Origin: Prochilodus magdalenae
Lineage: Eukaryota; Chordata; Actinopteri; Characiformes; Prochilodontidae
Assembly (NCBI GenBank): GCA_024036415.1
Contig: JAMWET010004070.1
Span: forward strand, 356,528 to 420,527
Reading direction: 5' to 3'
Length of the DNA stretch: 64,000 bases
Each line of letters starts with the position of its first letter. Position 1 is the stretch's first letter. Positions 1-10,478 of this stretch are shown piece by piece. The notes under the pieces are model-generated. The model made no database searches. It was given only the letters and a program-made list of their open reading frames with translations, and was not told the DNA's origin. The translations under genes were made by a program, and so were the position numbers.

Positions 1-66
1 ATCCAGTTGGTAGAACAATAGCAGTATAAATAGACACTTATTTATTTATTTATATATATATTTTTT

Positions 67-97
<31 letters not shown>
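1..97. repeat. TTTA/TA/TG simple repeats within a LINE 3' region
   Basis: Positions 39-67 are TTTA/TA/T-rich and 69-97 is (TG)14. The first ~30 bases (atccagttggtagaacaata...) resemble 54520-54550, inside another minus-strand LINE 3' region, so this belongs to the untranslated tail of the element at 98-400. Confidence 0.7.
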
Positions 98-400
98 TCA
101 GTTCAGTCACTGGTGTGTTTGTTTGTTCAGACCAGACTCTGGTTGTTAAGGAGTCTGATGGCTTGGGGAAAGAAGCTGTTGCACAGTCTGGATGTGAGGG
201 CCCGGATGCTTTGGTACCTTTTTTCCCAGAAGGGACGAGGGTGAAGAGTGTGTGTGAGGGGTGTGTGTGGTCACCCACGATGCTGGTTGCCTTGCGGATG
301 CAGCGTGTGGTGTAAATGTCCGTGATGGTGGGAAATGAGGACCCCGTAGAGTTTAGTAACTTTTTTCTTGTCCTGCTCTTTTCAAAACCTTCCATTAACC
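98..400 (-). mobile_element. LINE 3' coding fragment (reverse transcriptase C-terminus)
   Basis: Read on the minus strand it gives a degenerate protein with the order typical of the C-terminal tail of fish non-LTR retrotransposons: ..SFPTITDIYTTRCIRKA.., ..THPSHTLFTLVPSGK.., then ..SFPKPSDSLTTR... It matches the pattern (PSLQ.IYTSR..RKA / DPSHP.H.LF..LPSGRR) of the better-preserved copy at 50075-50425. It is 5'-truncated and frameshifted after the PSGK motif, so it is an inactive fossil, probably of a CR1/L2-like clade. Confidence 0.7.
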
Positions 401-649
401 TAACCTTAGCTTTTATGCTAATGTTCGACTAGCCAAAACGACACAGTCCCGTACCTTTTCGTGTGGGGTCTGTAGTGATGGATGAATTTGGTTGCGATGG
501 TTGTGTCAGTGATGTTTGATCTGCAGATGCTCCCCCCGCGTTCTGATAGGTTGTGCAGGTTTCCACACAATGCAACATAAATCATCAATTAATGTTTCAG
601 CAAAACTTTCTGCCCTTCTTAAATCCCTAAAATTGTAAATATTAAATAA
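401..649. other. unclassified intergenic sequence
   Basis: Mixed-composition sequence with no recognisable gene, RNA or repeat boundary. The left part may still belong to the LINE at 98-400. Confidence 0.3.
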
Positions 650-825
650 CAAAAGTCATTTCGAGTCATCTGCCTCAAGTCTAAGTCTTAAGTCATGAAT
701 ACCAAGTCAATATCAAGTCGAGTCTTTTGTTAGCATTAGTCAAGAAAGTCTCAAGTCCCTAAATTTGTAGCTCAAGTCTGACTCAAGTCAAGTCATGTGA
801 CTCAAATTCCCCAACTCTGTTACTG
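650..825. repeat. AAGTC-rich degenerate repeat (MITE-like)
   Basis: The pentamer AAGTC, often as tcAAGTC or cgAGTC, recurs more than a dozen times in irregular spacing, and the stretch ends in ccccaactctg. Elements made largely of GACTTGA/GACTCGAG-type units are common in fish genomes as non-autonomous DNA transposons. No target duplication could be defined. Confidence 0.5.
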
Positions 826-2010
826 GACTCTTGAAACAGTTACTACATTCAATTTCTAAAAAACATTCTTCTTAAATTACTCAAAATGATCTTTATCTTG
901 GTGCTTTCTTTAATAAAGTTCACAAGCATCAACAGCTGCTAACTGGCCTCAGCTCTTCCTAGCCTAGATAGAAATCTGAGAAAAACTTCCAGAGTCGTAT
1001 TGCGGTCACCAAATCTTTAAAACTACCATCGTATGTGACCTGCTGGCAACAGATTATAAGGAAGGCATGATAGGAAAGAAACTTGTCACCTAACCTCAAA
1101 CTTAAAGGCCTAGAATTAGTTAAAAGCTCCTGGTGTTAAAAGGATGGTGGAAGGTGTCAGGTGTCTTGGGGCTGTTTAACCTTCAAAAGGACAATGACCC
1201 AAAACATACGACCAGATCAACATTTCTTTAATAAAGTTCACAAGCATAAACAGCTGCTAACTGGCCTCAGCTCTTCTTAGCCTAGATGGAAATCTGAGAG
1301 CAGCTTCCAAAGTCCTGGAGGTATAAACTTAATGTTCTTTGGTGATTTCCACCAGTTTCTTTTGTTCTACAAACTTTGTTTTGTTCATGACCTTCACAAA
1401 AGTTCATAAACATGAGTAATGGCTAAATGACCTTGAACCATCTACTCCATCTGGGAGTTGCAACAGGTCGTTTAAATGTTGTCAGCTGAATGAGGCGGTT
1501 TAGTTCTTTGGTTTTTCACCTATTAGAATAAACTTAAAGGTGCGAGAACATTACTTGCAATGACTGAAAAACAGGGAACGTATTTTGCCCTGGACTTTTG
1601 AAACAGCCGCTAACAATGCTTTGTTCTTCCTAACTAACAAGGTTCCCTCCGAAAGGCTTCCTGAAAGTCCATAAACATCAACAGCGGCTAACAAATCTCA
1701 GCTGTCATTAGAATAGACAGAAAAAAGGAGAACTTCTGTAGCACTGGACTTCTGAAAGAGGTATTTACTTCAGAAAGCAAAATGTTTTCAGTTAACTAGG
1801 GTCAGTTGGTTCCTTTAACTTTACTATATGCATTGATTTTTTTTTACTGCTTCTGCATCAATAACAGTCTCAGTTATCCTTAACAAAGACTAAAAAAGAA
1901 CCAGTCGCTGTGCTCTGGACTTTTGAAACCCTGGTGGGGCTCTGTTCCGTGTGAAAACCAAAAGGTTCACCTCAACTGGGGTCATTGTAGTCATTTGGCT
2001 TTGCTACAAA
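815..2010. repeat. degenerate tandem array of a several-hundred-bp unit
   Basis: Segments recur in the same order with decay. 'CTGGACTTTTGAAACAG'-like starts occur near 823, 1589, 1747 and 1916. A block beginning TTTCTTTAATAAAGTTCACA near 893 recurs near 1223, with CAGCTGCTAACTGGCCTCAG shared; a weaker version lies at 1665-1710. 'TCAACTGGGGTCATT' at 1972 pairs with 'ctagggtcagttggt' near 1796. This looks like an old tandemly duplicated sequence. Confidence 0.55.
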
Positions 2011-2543
2011 CAGTTTGCTGTGTTGCTGTTTTCTCTTTGTCGGTTTCTTTGGTCTTTCCAGAATTAGTTTGCCATTGTCAGGCAGCGAAAAAGTGGTTAG
2101 CATACAAAAGCACCATGCTGTGTCACGGCTTGCTATCATTTGATTAAAAGCATACTGTACTTGGGAACTCAACCCGTTCCCATTAAATTTGCAAAAAACA
2201 CCCCCTGTTGTTTGGTTCGCACATTCCGCTCCATCAGCAGTCCTGATTTCTTGAATTGCAGATTATGACAGTGTACTCAAGAATGAGAATTGCGAGGAAA
2301 TTATTTCAAGCCTTGAATTGAAATTGATGAAGTACCTCAAGGGGCTTCATTTGACCGGCATGCTGCTCACTGAATGGTATTACCAGAACTCAGTATCCAA
2401 AATTATCCTATTACATCCTGGTACCTGATGGTTAAGGTTGTGTTAATTCACCTATGCTTCCTGAACACTGCCACTTTTTGCTGAAAGATTATTTAACATA
2501 GCATGTTTTGATTGGACTGTTTTTGGTTATATCACTAACGCAA
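2011..2543. other. unclassified intergenic sequence
   Basis: No coding region, RNA gene or clear repeat boundary is seen. Short open frames here have no recognisable motif. Confidence 0.3.
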
Positions 2544-2551
2544 CTAACTTC

Positions 2552-3356
2552 TAGGGCTGCCTTCTAGAAATCGTGGAATCGTCAGACCCTTTAAGTCGAC
2601 TGAGAACCTTCAAGACAACAGGGACAACAATGATCTTTTTTTTGTTGGTTTTGTTTTGCACAAGAACTTTCGGAAGTTAAATTGACATGTTAATAATTAT
2701 TAAACCGGGAATAATAAATATATATTTAAGGCTAGCTGGGCTGTGAAGCATGCTTTTCTAAAAAATGAAATCCACGTGATGACGTGCGCTGGCGCTTCAC
2801 GGCTGGAGGAAGCTAAAGCTGTGAAGCTGAGAAACACGGGGGGGAACGATGTCTCAGAGTAAGTCTGGAGGAGCTTCTGAAGAAGACAGTCTGAACAAAT
2901 TAACCTAATTCCGCTCGTCATTTAGTCAGACGTCCAACACTGCTTCAAACGAGGGAAACGGTTTCAGCTCTACCATTCTTCTTTTGATCTAAAAATAATT
3001 TAAATATGGACTAATCTGGTTTTATTTAGCAGCTCATTATTTATAAGAGATGAAAGACGAAGGCTCCCCCTACTGAAGAAGCTGTTAGAAGTGAGTTAAA
3101 AAGACCAACGCTATATTCTGTAACTAAATCAGTCTCCAGTTCAGATCGATTATCATAGGCCCCGCCTCTTTTAGTTCAGAAATATGTTCCTGTGACTCTG
3201 CTGACTTTCTAAATGAGGAGATCAGATCTGAACCGTATGCAGACTGATTTACTGATTACTAGATAACGTACATGGAGAGAAAACATGAAGGAATAGTCGA
3301 GTCGTTGACCAGAACGGGTGAATCCGATTCGACTGGCAAAATTGGGTACAGCCCTA
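2552..3356 (+). mobile_element. non-autonomous hAT-like DNA transposon, copy 1
   Basis: An 805-bp element with short inverted termini TAGGGCTG...CAGCCCTA, flanked by an 8-bp near-duplication (CTAACTTC at 2544-2551, CTAACTTT at 3357-3364), the hallmark of hAT insertion. A second, inverted copy lies at 35794-36866. An ATG at 2849 opens a short frame (MSQSKSGGASEEDS..., 19 codons then TAA). The same start occurs in copy 2 (MSQRKSGGASEEEN), suggesting both derive from the 5' coding start of a larger transposase gene. Relative to copy 2 an internal block of roughly 190 bp is missing near 2958. Confidence 0.75.
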
Positions 3357-3679
3357 CTAACTTTCCTGGTCTCCAGTTCATCTGTATTGGACTGATGCTC
3401 AAGGAATCATGTATTGTGGTTGTGATGCATTTGCAGTAATGTTGTTGTTCCTATTAGTGAACACTGTGGGGCGCTGTTGTAACTACGAGTTATTACTCCC
3501 TGCATGCTGCAATAAAGAAGTCTCGACGAAGTGTAGCCATGGCGTCTCTCTCTGTGTGGAACTCATTCCTTAACTTATAATACTAGGTTAAGTACAAAGA
3601 CACTGTTTTAGCATTAAGCTAAAAACATAGTGGTCAGTTTACTAACCGAAAAAACGGAAGTCATGTCTTCTGGGCGAAG
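3357..3679. other. unclassified intergenic sequence
   Basis: No gene or repeat family is recognised with confidence. A stretch near 3470-3560 with 'caataaag' could be part of an old retroelement. Confidence 0.25.
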
Positions 3680-3795
3680 AGGAAAAGAGTCATCCATACT
3701 GTTACCAGTGTAAAGTTCTAAATCCTGCTACTGCCATGGTTTGGGCTGGGGAACATCTACATTAGTGAAAGCACCATTGATGCACCCAAACAATT
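3680..3795 (+). mobile_element. short DDE-transposon coding fragment
   Basis: The stretch 'catccatactgttacc..tgtaaagtt' followed by 'atggtttgggctggggaaca' and 'gaaagcaccattgatgc' resembles the central part of a fish IS630/Tc1-type transposase gene (HTVTSVKF..VMVWG..ISEGTIDA order). Only about 110 bp are recognisable and the frame is broken. Confidence 0.4.
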
Positions 3796-5060
3796 CCACA
3801 ATTCTTGCAATACGAAGTGTACAACCAATGGGACAGGGGACACCCAGAATCCACTATATTGCTTGGCTTAAAGATTCGTACTTCTCAGAGGAGGCTTAGA
3901 AAGCCCAGCTACTTTGGCAGCATCTCTGCAAACCTATTACAGATGTAGGTAAGCCCTTCTCATGTGTGTGGTCAGGCTTAACGTTCTAGTGGACGGATGG
4001 CAGGATGGTAATAATGTTTATGCATTGGAATCTGCGGTCACACAGTAATGGAGAAACCTAAATGAGGTGGGGTCCAACATCGTTTACTACCATCACCAAT
4101 TCTGCTTCCCATTACCCTGTTCTATATAGTGGCCCAAGTGTGCAGATGTAGGGTGTGGTGATTAGGGGGCCATTTCAGACACTGTATGAGTTGTTACTGT
4201 TAAAGCTAACGTCAGTACTGTGCAGGACACCAGCGCCAGTATAGTGCCATAAAAGATACAGCACTGCATAAAATAGCCTGGCCGGTGTGCATTGTGGGAT
4301 ATTACCTATCCAGAGGAGCCGTGTTAGTGTGGTGCTGGTGCAGGGCTGATGGAAAGGGGCATTTGGGGGCAGAGCAGTGTGCTCACAGTGGCAGTTAGCG
4401 GCCGCCTGCTCTTTTGTCTTCCTGGCAGAGGGTGATGAAAGCCTCCTGGGTGATTTGCTCTTACTTACGGAGGAACACAGCTGTTAGGATTTTGATCAAA
4501 ACAGAAATGGGGACTGAGAGAGGACAAAGAACGGGAGCAGAAAGGAGGAGGTGTGATGAGGAGCCATATACCTGCTTTTCTTTTCTTTGGCTGTTTTCTG
4601 CTGTTTCTGTGGAGCCGAATGTACAACGGCTAAACAGAAGATTCCTAGGTTACTTCTTATATTGTTATAAGGAAACCTCCACTAAAACCTGTTTTAAACT
4701 GTAGCTTTAATTGTATATTTTTATAATTGTATTATTTCAGTCCATGTAAAGCAGTGGGCTAATAAATACATTTTAAAAAAGTAAGTAGATCAAATTAGGC
4801 TTCAAGATGGTGAAACTATAAGCAGTTTCCGGTCTGAAACTTTGGGGGTGTGTCCACGGAAAGTGCTAAACCATGACCATGGGCTTGGCTTGCAGTGTTA
4901 AGTGTAGCCACTGGGCATTGACTTAGCTCAAACAGCTATTTATTAGATGCTTGGCATTGTAAATAAAGCAGAGCACATTTTTGGTGCTTTCTCCATCACT
5001 TTCTCCATCAGTCTGAATAACCAATTCCCCAAGGAAGCCTATAATCATGCAAATGGTTCT
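3796..5060. other. intergenic sequence with old, unclassified repeat debris
   Basis: Mixed-composition DNA without a supported gene. Around 4100-4350 there are phrases (e.g. 'gtgttagtgtggtgctggtg') that resemble degenerate fish MITEs. Near 5040-5060 'catgcaaatggttctttgag' recurs at about 10451-10470, marking a small shared repeat. Confidence 0.3.
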
Positions 5061-5063
5061 TTG

Positions 5064-5697
5064 AGTATATATATATATATATGAACAGCGCAATACAAGC
5101 TGCTGAACAACAAGCTGCTGAACATCATGGACAATGTTCACCATCCTCTGCACACCGTGATCATCAGGCAGAGGAGCTCATTCAGTGGCAGACTGCTGTC
5201 CCAGTCCTGCTCCACAGACAGACTCAGGAAGTCTTTTGTCCCTCAGGCCATAAGACTGTTCAACTCCTCCCAGTACAGCAGATGAAAAACTCTGTGACAC
5301 TCTTTCATTCCGGTCCCTCCAATGGACACACCCCCATCTCTGCACACACTCCCTCCTAAATGCCCTCCTAAATGCCCTACATCTATTTATATTGTATTAT
5401 TCTACTCCATTCTGTACTGTTTACACTTTTTGCACTGATAATTATTTATATTACTGCGTACCTGCACTGTCTGTATGGCTGAAAACAGCCATCTTCTTAA
5501 TTTGCTTAGCAAACGGTATACCATTACCTCCATCTATACTTTACACTTTACACAGACACTAAGGACTCTATTTTTATACCTTCATTTTATAAGTATTGTC
5601 TCTATTTGTACAAATCTATCTTGCTTCTGTTGTTACTTCTGTATAGTTTGTATACCTGCTACTGGATGCCTTGAATTTCCCTCTGGGATCAATAAAG

Positions 5698-5752
<55 letters not shown>
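5064..5752 (+). mobile_element. 5'-truncated LINE 3' end with (CTAT)n tail
   Basis: After a (TA)9 run, a third-frame translation gives LLNIMDNVHHPLHTVI.., SCSTDRLRKSFVPQAIRLFN.., typical of the C-terminus encoded by fish LINEs. A T-rich 3' UTR follows, then 'gaatttccctctgggatcaa' + 'taaag' and a pure (ATCT)n tail at about 5699-5752. The same end, inverted, occurs as a tiny insertion at 30764-30825. The element is a dead-on-arrival copy. Confidence 0.75.
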
Positions 5753-5756
5753 ACTG

Positions 5757-6025
5757 GATATCTTTTTAAACATATATAAACATATTTAGATTTTTTTTCT
5801 TTTCTGTTTTATAAGGAGTTTCTTGCATTAGCGTATGTGGAATAAGGAATAAGGAATAAATAAATACACAGTATTATTGTACAATATTAAACTACACTAA
5901 CAGTGTTGGTATAATGCAGGTCACGTAGGGAAAAGGCCTGTTCGGTGAAAGATTTCAGAGTTATTCTTTGAGAGAGCTGTGGGGAAGAGGGAGTCTTTCC
6001 GTCTTCTGTTTCTGGTGGGAACTGA
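5757..6025. other. AT-rich spacer
   Basis: No gene or repeat family recognised; AT-rich sequence leading into the palindrome. Confidence 0.3.
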
Positions 6026-6293
6026 GTCAGCGTTGACTAAGACCTTGGGCAAAAAACACCTAATGTATATTTATGAGATGTAAAAGTAAGAATAAGATCA
6101 GTCAGGGCAGAATTTGAAGGGGGATTTTTGTTTATGTGGAGGGTTTTTTTGGTTGCTTGTTTTTATTTGTTTTCTTTTTTATTATATCAGCATGACCAGG
6201 CTTCCAACTGTGCACAGGTCTGTAACAATTTCTAATAATAATAATAATAATAATAATTATAACAACAACAACAACAACAACAACAACAACTAC

Positions 6294-6367
<74 letters not shown>

Positions 6368-6506
6368 CAAAAAAACACAAACAAACAAAAAAAAACCCAC
6401 ATAAACAAAAATCCCCCTTCAAATTCCGCCCTGATGTCATTCTTACTTTTACATCTCATAAATATACATTAGGTGTTTTTTGCCCAAGGTCTTATTCAAC
6501 ACTGAC
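6026..6506. repeat. large foldback palindrome with trinucleotide-repeat loop
   Basis: Two inverted arms of about 150 bp: 6026-6180 and, as reverse complement, about 6355-6506. Both arms read GTCAG(C/T)GTTGA.TAAGACC, then ACACCTAATGTATATTTATG, GAGATGTAAAAGTAAGAAT, AATTTGAAGGGGGATTTTTG and TTTATGTGG, with only a few differences. The loop (6231-6364) is (AAT)n-(AAC)n-(ATT)n-(AAT)n. The apparent frames rich in Asn/Tyr/Ile/Cys here are products of the triplet repeats, not genes. It could be a foldback transposon or a recent inverted duplication. Confidence 0.85.
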
Positions 6507-6605
6507 AAAAATGTATTATTATTATTTGTTTTATATTGTATTATTATTATTATTATTATTATTATTTAATTCTTTATTTTAATTAATTAATTTATTTATT
6601 TATCT
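6507..6605. repeat. (ATT)n and TTTA-rich microsatellite
   Basis: Tandem ATT units at about 6539-6567, followed by AATT and TTTA/TCTA-rich sequence to 6608. Confidence 0.8.
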
Positions 6606-7484
6606 ATTTGCATGAGGGGATATAAGGACAGAGGCACCATGCTAAAGTTTGGCCATATGAACTCTCTGATAACCGTGTTCTCAGACCTCGAGTAGTTTGT
6701 TAGCACCGTGGCTTTTTCAGTCTTTGTTACATTCCAAAGCTTAACGCCATAAAGGTAAGAGACATGCAGTCGGCTTAAGGCTATTTAAGTTTTTGACAGT
6801 TATCTGTTCAGTATTCACCACAGTGTTTGACACTCCAACATCAGACACATGTTCTAATTACAGCCATAATTAGCGAGCGCGTTTTGACACTTCCTCCACT
6901 GTCTTATTAGCGTTACAACTGATAATGTGTAATGCACATCAGATTCACCTTCGCCGGTCTGGAGTTTCCAGTAAATACGAGACTGTAATTTGCTGCTGTG
7001 GTGTGAAGAGTGTTCCTCACCTGAACAGCGCTGTAGTGGTTATATGTCATTTTCTAATTGAACAGGGAAGCCATTGGGGAATGTGTCATAATTTGGGAAG
7101 ATATTGTGGGTCGGAGGGGGGGTTAATTGGGTTCTCCACTCGAGAGTCTCTGTGGAGAACCCAGGAGAACCTTATCCCCAAAAAAAGCCTTCTCTCTAGT
7201 GAGGGAAACTAGTTCACTGACCCCGTCTCTGAGCTCACCTTACTCGATGACGTTCCTCACCTGACCAGGAAAGAGTTCATATCGCCAGCTGCTGACTTCC
7301 TGTCGCATTTTACCTCTGTGCTCCACACACAGATGGAGGACTCCCTGTGGCTATTCAGGAGCTGTTCTCATCCAAATCTCTGATGAATGATTCTACAGGC
7401 AGACTCCATCTCCGTAGTTTATACACTACCATTCAAAACTTCATTCTAAGAACCTTTCAAACCCTGAAGCTGGTTAATTTAAAC
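6606..7484. other. repeat-poor intergenic sequence
   Basis: Balanced composition with no recognised transposon or gene. 6840-7130 contains TAATTA-like homeodomain-type sites and could be a regulatory element, but this is only an impression. Confidence 0.25.
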
Positions 7485-7672
7485 ACAGAGATGGACATGT
7501 AGAAGCTCCTAACGGTGTTCTGCAAAAATATATCTTATGTAGCTTGAACATCATCACACACTTCCTGCAGACTTGGTGGTGGGGGTGGAGATGGAGAGAC
7601 TGCAGGCCTTCTGGACATGTGACAACAGACCATTCTTGTTGGTGCTGACCACAGTGTCTCACAGTGAGACAC
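7485..7672 (-). mobile_element. Tc1-like transposon fragment with internal deletion
   Basis: On the minus strand the order 'tgtggtcagcaccaa', 'cagaaggcctg', 'ctccatctccaccccca', 'tctgcaggaa.tgtgtga' matches the element at 42887-43628 across that element's deletion junction. The encoded pieces are a CGQHQQE-like segment followed directly by the C-terminal region, with the second catalytic Asp and the Glu region missing. Ends are not preserved; the fragment abuts a (TA)n run. Confidence 0.6.
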
Positions 7673-7676
7673 TCCA

Positions 7677-7706
7677 TATAATATATATATATATATATAT
7701 ATATAA
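7677..7706. repeat. (TA)n microsatellite
   Basis: Pure TA dinucleotides over about 28 bp. Confidence 0.95.
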
Positions 7707-7812
7707 AATGCATTACCTACTGTACCGTACATTCAGCTAAACTTCTTTAAACTACTATAAAGCCAGTAAAGTAAATTTAATAATTAACTACTGTGGATTA
7801 TTTTGTAACTAC
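7707..7812. repeat. TAACTACTAT-type degenerate minisatellite, left part
   Basis: Contains 'aaactactataaag', 'taactactgtggattattt' and 'gtaactactata', the same motif as the array at 8405-8775. The two parts are separated by simple repeats and two MITE copies. Confidence 0.55.
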
Positions 7813-7813
7813 T

Positions 7814-7860
<47 letters not shown>

Positions 7861-7861
7861 T
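7813..7861. repeat. (TA)n/(CA)n compound microsatellite
   Basis: TA dinucleotides with one CA interruption, then (CA)11, directly next to the MITE. Confidence 0.95.
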
Positions 7862-8108
7862 ATCGTCGCTGTCCAATGAAAACCATGTATCTCCATTTTT
7901 GTCCATTTTTACTTTTATGCATCATTTGACCACAGCTGCTGCTGTTTACACTGTGTGAGAATTTCATGATAAATGGACCCACAGAAACAGCCCAAAAGTG
8001 TTTGGAAAAATGTCTGGTTCCATTGACTTCCATTTAAATTAAATGAGGTTTTTGGCCACTCCTGTAAAGTTGCCATTTTGGAGATACTTGTTTTTCTTTG
8101 GACAGCGA

Positions 8109-8112
<4 letters not shown>
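7862..8112 (+). mobile_element. palindromic-ended MITE, copy 1 (ATCGTCGCTGTCC family)
   Basis: A 251-bp element with inverted ends starting ATCGTCGCTGTCC and finishing GGACAGCGACGAT, in TA-rich flanks consistent with TA target duplication (Tc1/mariner-type mobilisation). The core contains 'tgataaatggacccacagaa' and 'tggttccattgactt'. Related copies are at 8170-8360 (same orientation) and 57628-57872 (inverted), and decayed relatives are near 13190-13340 and 20108-20235. It has no coding capacity. Confidence 0.8.

Positions 8113-8170
<58 letters not shown>
8111..8170. repeat. (AT)n microsatellite
   Basis: About 60 bp of pure AT dinucleotide between two MITE copies. Confidence 0.97.
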
Positions 8171-8172
<2 letters not shown>

Positions 8173-8360
8173 ATTTTTGATGATCACAAGTTGTTGTTTA
8201 CACTGTGTGAGAATTTCATGATAAATGGACCCACAGAAACAGCCCAAAAGTGTTTGGAAAGATGTCTGGTTCCATTGACTTACATTAGAATTAAACTGGG
8301 TTTTGGCCTCTCCTGTAAAGTTGCTATTTTGGAAATACTTGTTTTTCTTTGGACAGCGAT
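8170..8360 (+). mobile_element. MITE copy 2, left end replaced by (AT)n
   Basis: Matches copy 1 from 'tgatcacaagttgttgttta' (about 8179) onward, including 'gtgtttggaaagatgtctgg' and the right end 'ggacagcgat' at 8351-8360. The left inverted end is missing and the homology begins directly at the (AT)n run. Confidence 0.75.
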
Positions 8361-8362
8361 TT

Positions 8363-8366
8363 ATAA

Positions 8367-8404
<38 letters not shown>
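8363..8404. repeat. (TA)n/(AAATA) microsatellite
   Basis: TA dinucleotides with AAATA interruptions directly after MITE copy 2. Confidence 0.9.
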
Positions 8405-8775
8405 TGTGACTACCAAAATCATTCAGTAACTACTATTAGATAACACCCATCAACTATGATATCATCATGAACTGTTATGCGACAATTATACTTACATAGT
8501 GTAATTCACTTACATAGTATTTACATAGTGAACTATGAATTGTTCAGTTTTTACCATAGATTATTCACCAAGCAGTAGTATAAATGACTTAATAACCACT
8601 AGACAGTAAAACATTCATTACCTACTATGAAGAATTGATTTAACTTAATTACTTAGTAACTCCTATGATGTGCTGAGTTACTACTATGAATTATTTAGTA
8701 ACTACAATGAATTATTCTGGTACTTAGATGAATTATTGTATATAATTACTAATAGCAATTATTTAGTAAACACTA
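8405..8775. repeat. TAACTACTATGAATTATT-type degenerate minisatellite
   Basis: Repeated variants of (T)TTAGTAACTACTATGAATTA, e.g. 'gtaactactattagata', 'gagttactactatgaattat', 'agtaactacaatgaattat', 'catagtgaactatgaattg'. Spacing is irregular at about 20-30 bp. It continues the motif seen at 7707-7812. Confidence 0.6.
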
Positions 8776-9390
8776 TAATTTAAATCAGCATTAAAAAAAT
8801 GTATTATATATGATCGACATTTTATTCTTTTTCAATTCAAATGTAACTTGTAACTTGTGTTACTGCAGTACGATGAAATGATGTTCTAGCATCTCAGTGA
8901 GAACATTCTCAATGTGAACCGTGTGGTCCTCCATTTGTTTCCATGCCAATCCTTCTAAACCCTCTATGTAGTGTGACTTCTTCATCTCCAACCTAAACAT
9001 AGCATCGTTAGCCATGCGGCTACATAATGCCCAACCTGATCTAACTCTGGGTTATTGCACTACAGTGCTGAAAGTCATGTGATTCTTGCTTGCCACACAC
9101 AAGCATGTTCTTTCAGAGCATTCTTCATTGCTTGGCAAACTGCGATTATTATTTCTAATAAATGGTGTTATTTATTTATTTATTGATTTATTTGTTTCAT
9201 AAAAGCATCATTAAAAATCCCTCCGCTGTTTAGCTTCTCAGAGTCTGCATCAACACTGGTCTCATGTTATTGAATAACTTCCTTTGAGCCGTGATTCCAG
9301 ACTTTTGAGCCGCAGCGTTTATAGCAGTGCAGCGACTGAGCAGGAGTATTGACTACAGAGCCGTGTCTGGGGATTGGGAGAAGTATTTGG
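8776..9390. other. unclassified intergenic sequence
   Basis: No gene, RNA or defined repeat is recognised. There is a short TTTA tract at 9170-9200. Confidence 0.3.
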
Positions 9391-9395
9391 AGGGA

Positions 9396-9484
9396 TCGAG
9401 AGAGAGAGAGCAAGAGCATGTGCGAGAGAGAGAGAGAGAGAATAACAAAACAGAGAAGGAGATGAGAGAGAGAGAGAGAGAGAT
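9396..9484. repeat. (GA)n-rich microsatellite
   Basis: Purine-rich GAGAGA runs with interruptions. The Arg/Glu-rich open frame across it is a by-product of the repeat. Confidence 0.9.
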
Positions 9485-10440
9485 GGGCGAGGGATTGGGA
9501 GGCTGTCTGGGTCCCTTGACAGAGACAGATGGAGTGGGAGCCACCAGATTTACCGGAGGAAGCAGTTTATAGAACACTGTCAGAGGGGAATAGGGAGAGC
9601 GGCCTGGAATCGAGGACTCAAGTCAAAGCCATCAATCTCTCTGCCATGCCAGGCACCATCAGACAACAGAGCGGCGGGCTTGGTTAGCGTTCACAGAACA
9701 TCAGATATTAATATGGCACACAGCCCCTCGCTCGTTCTCACCCACCCTCTCTCTCTCTCTCTGCTATTTCTAGCCTGCTGGGTTTGGTTGGGATTGCACG
9801 GATAGAGTACTGCGTGCCCTGGTCTGTGTTTCTCTCTTCTTTTTGTCGGAGAGGTTGCACGCGTACCGGTCATCAGTATGTAAATATGTTCTGTTCTGTC
9901 AATCACAGGCTGCAAATTGGGGCAGCCAGCATCTCTGCGTTTTGTTTTTTTTGGGCCCCATTTTTTTTTCTCACGGTAGAGACACGAATATGGCTGCCTC
10001 TTTCCAATTCGGCCCTGGTGTAACATAGCAGGTTGCATTTAATAAAGAAATCTCCAAAAAAAAAAAAAAAGACTCAACCTTGGAAATTAAATGCAACAAC
10101 ACAGGCCCTAATCTGGCTATTGTGCCAATCAAAGTTCAAAGAATGTTACATCCGTGCCGGACAAAACAAACTCATGCAATTACACCACCGACGCTAATCA
10201 CATTAGCGGTGCGCCATCTCAGGGGACCCCCTCCGTCCGAAGAGGGTTGCTGGGAGGCGGAGTGGCTCAGAAATTAAATTCCGCTCGAGCCAATAAACAT
10301 CAGAGGAAGCCAATGAAGGAATTACTAAAGGCTAGCAAAACCGCTAACACTGTCCACATAATAATAAGCACCGCTAATGAAAACTGTATAGAAGCATACA
10401 CAACACATACTCCATCAATCTGAAGAGCTACGTGAAGAAC
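9485..10440. other. repeat-poor stretch, candidate non-coding regulatory DNA
   Basis: Balanced composition, few simple repeats apart from an A run at 10057-10070, and many short AT-core motifs (attaat, cattagc, aattaaatg). No homologous copy exists in the window and there is no coding signature. Proposed only by appearance. Confidence 0.25.
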
Positions 10441-10478
10441 CATTTAAGCATGCAAATGGTTCTTTGAGTGTTCAAGGT

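Noticed and set aside
5475..5789. A 104-codon frame ending in repeated Leu-Ser-Ile-Tyr
   Set aside because: It crosses the LINE 3' UTR and the (CTAT)n tail.
6114..6459. Frames encoding runs of Asn, Tyr, Ile, Val and Cys
   Set aside because: Produced by AAT/AAC/ATT trinucleotide repeats in the palindrome loop.
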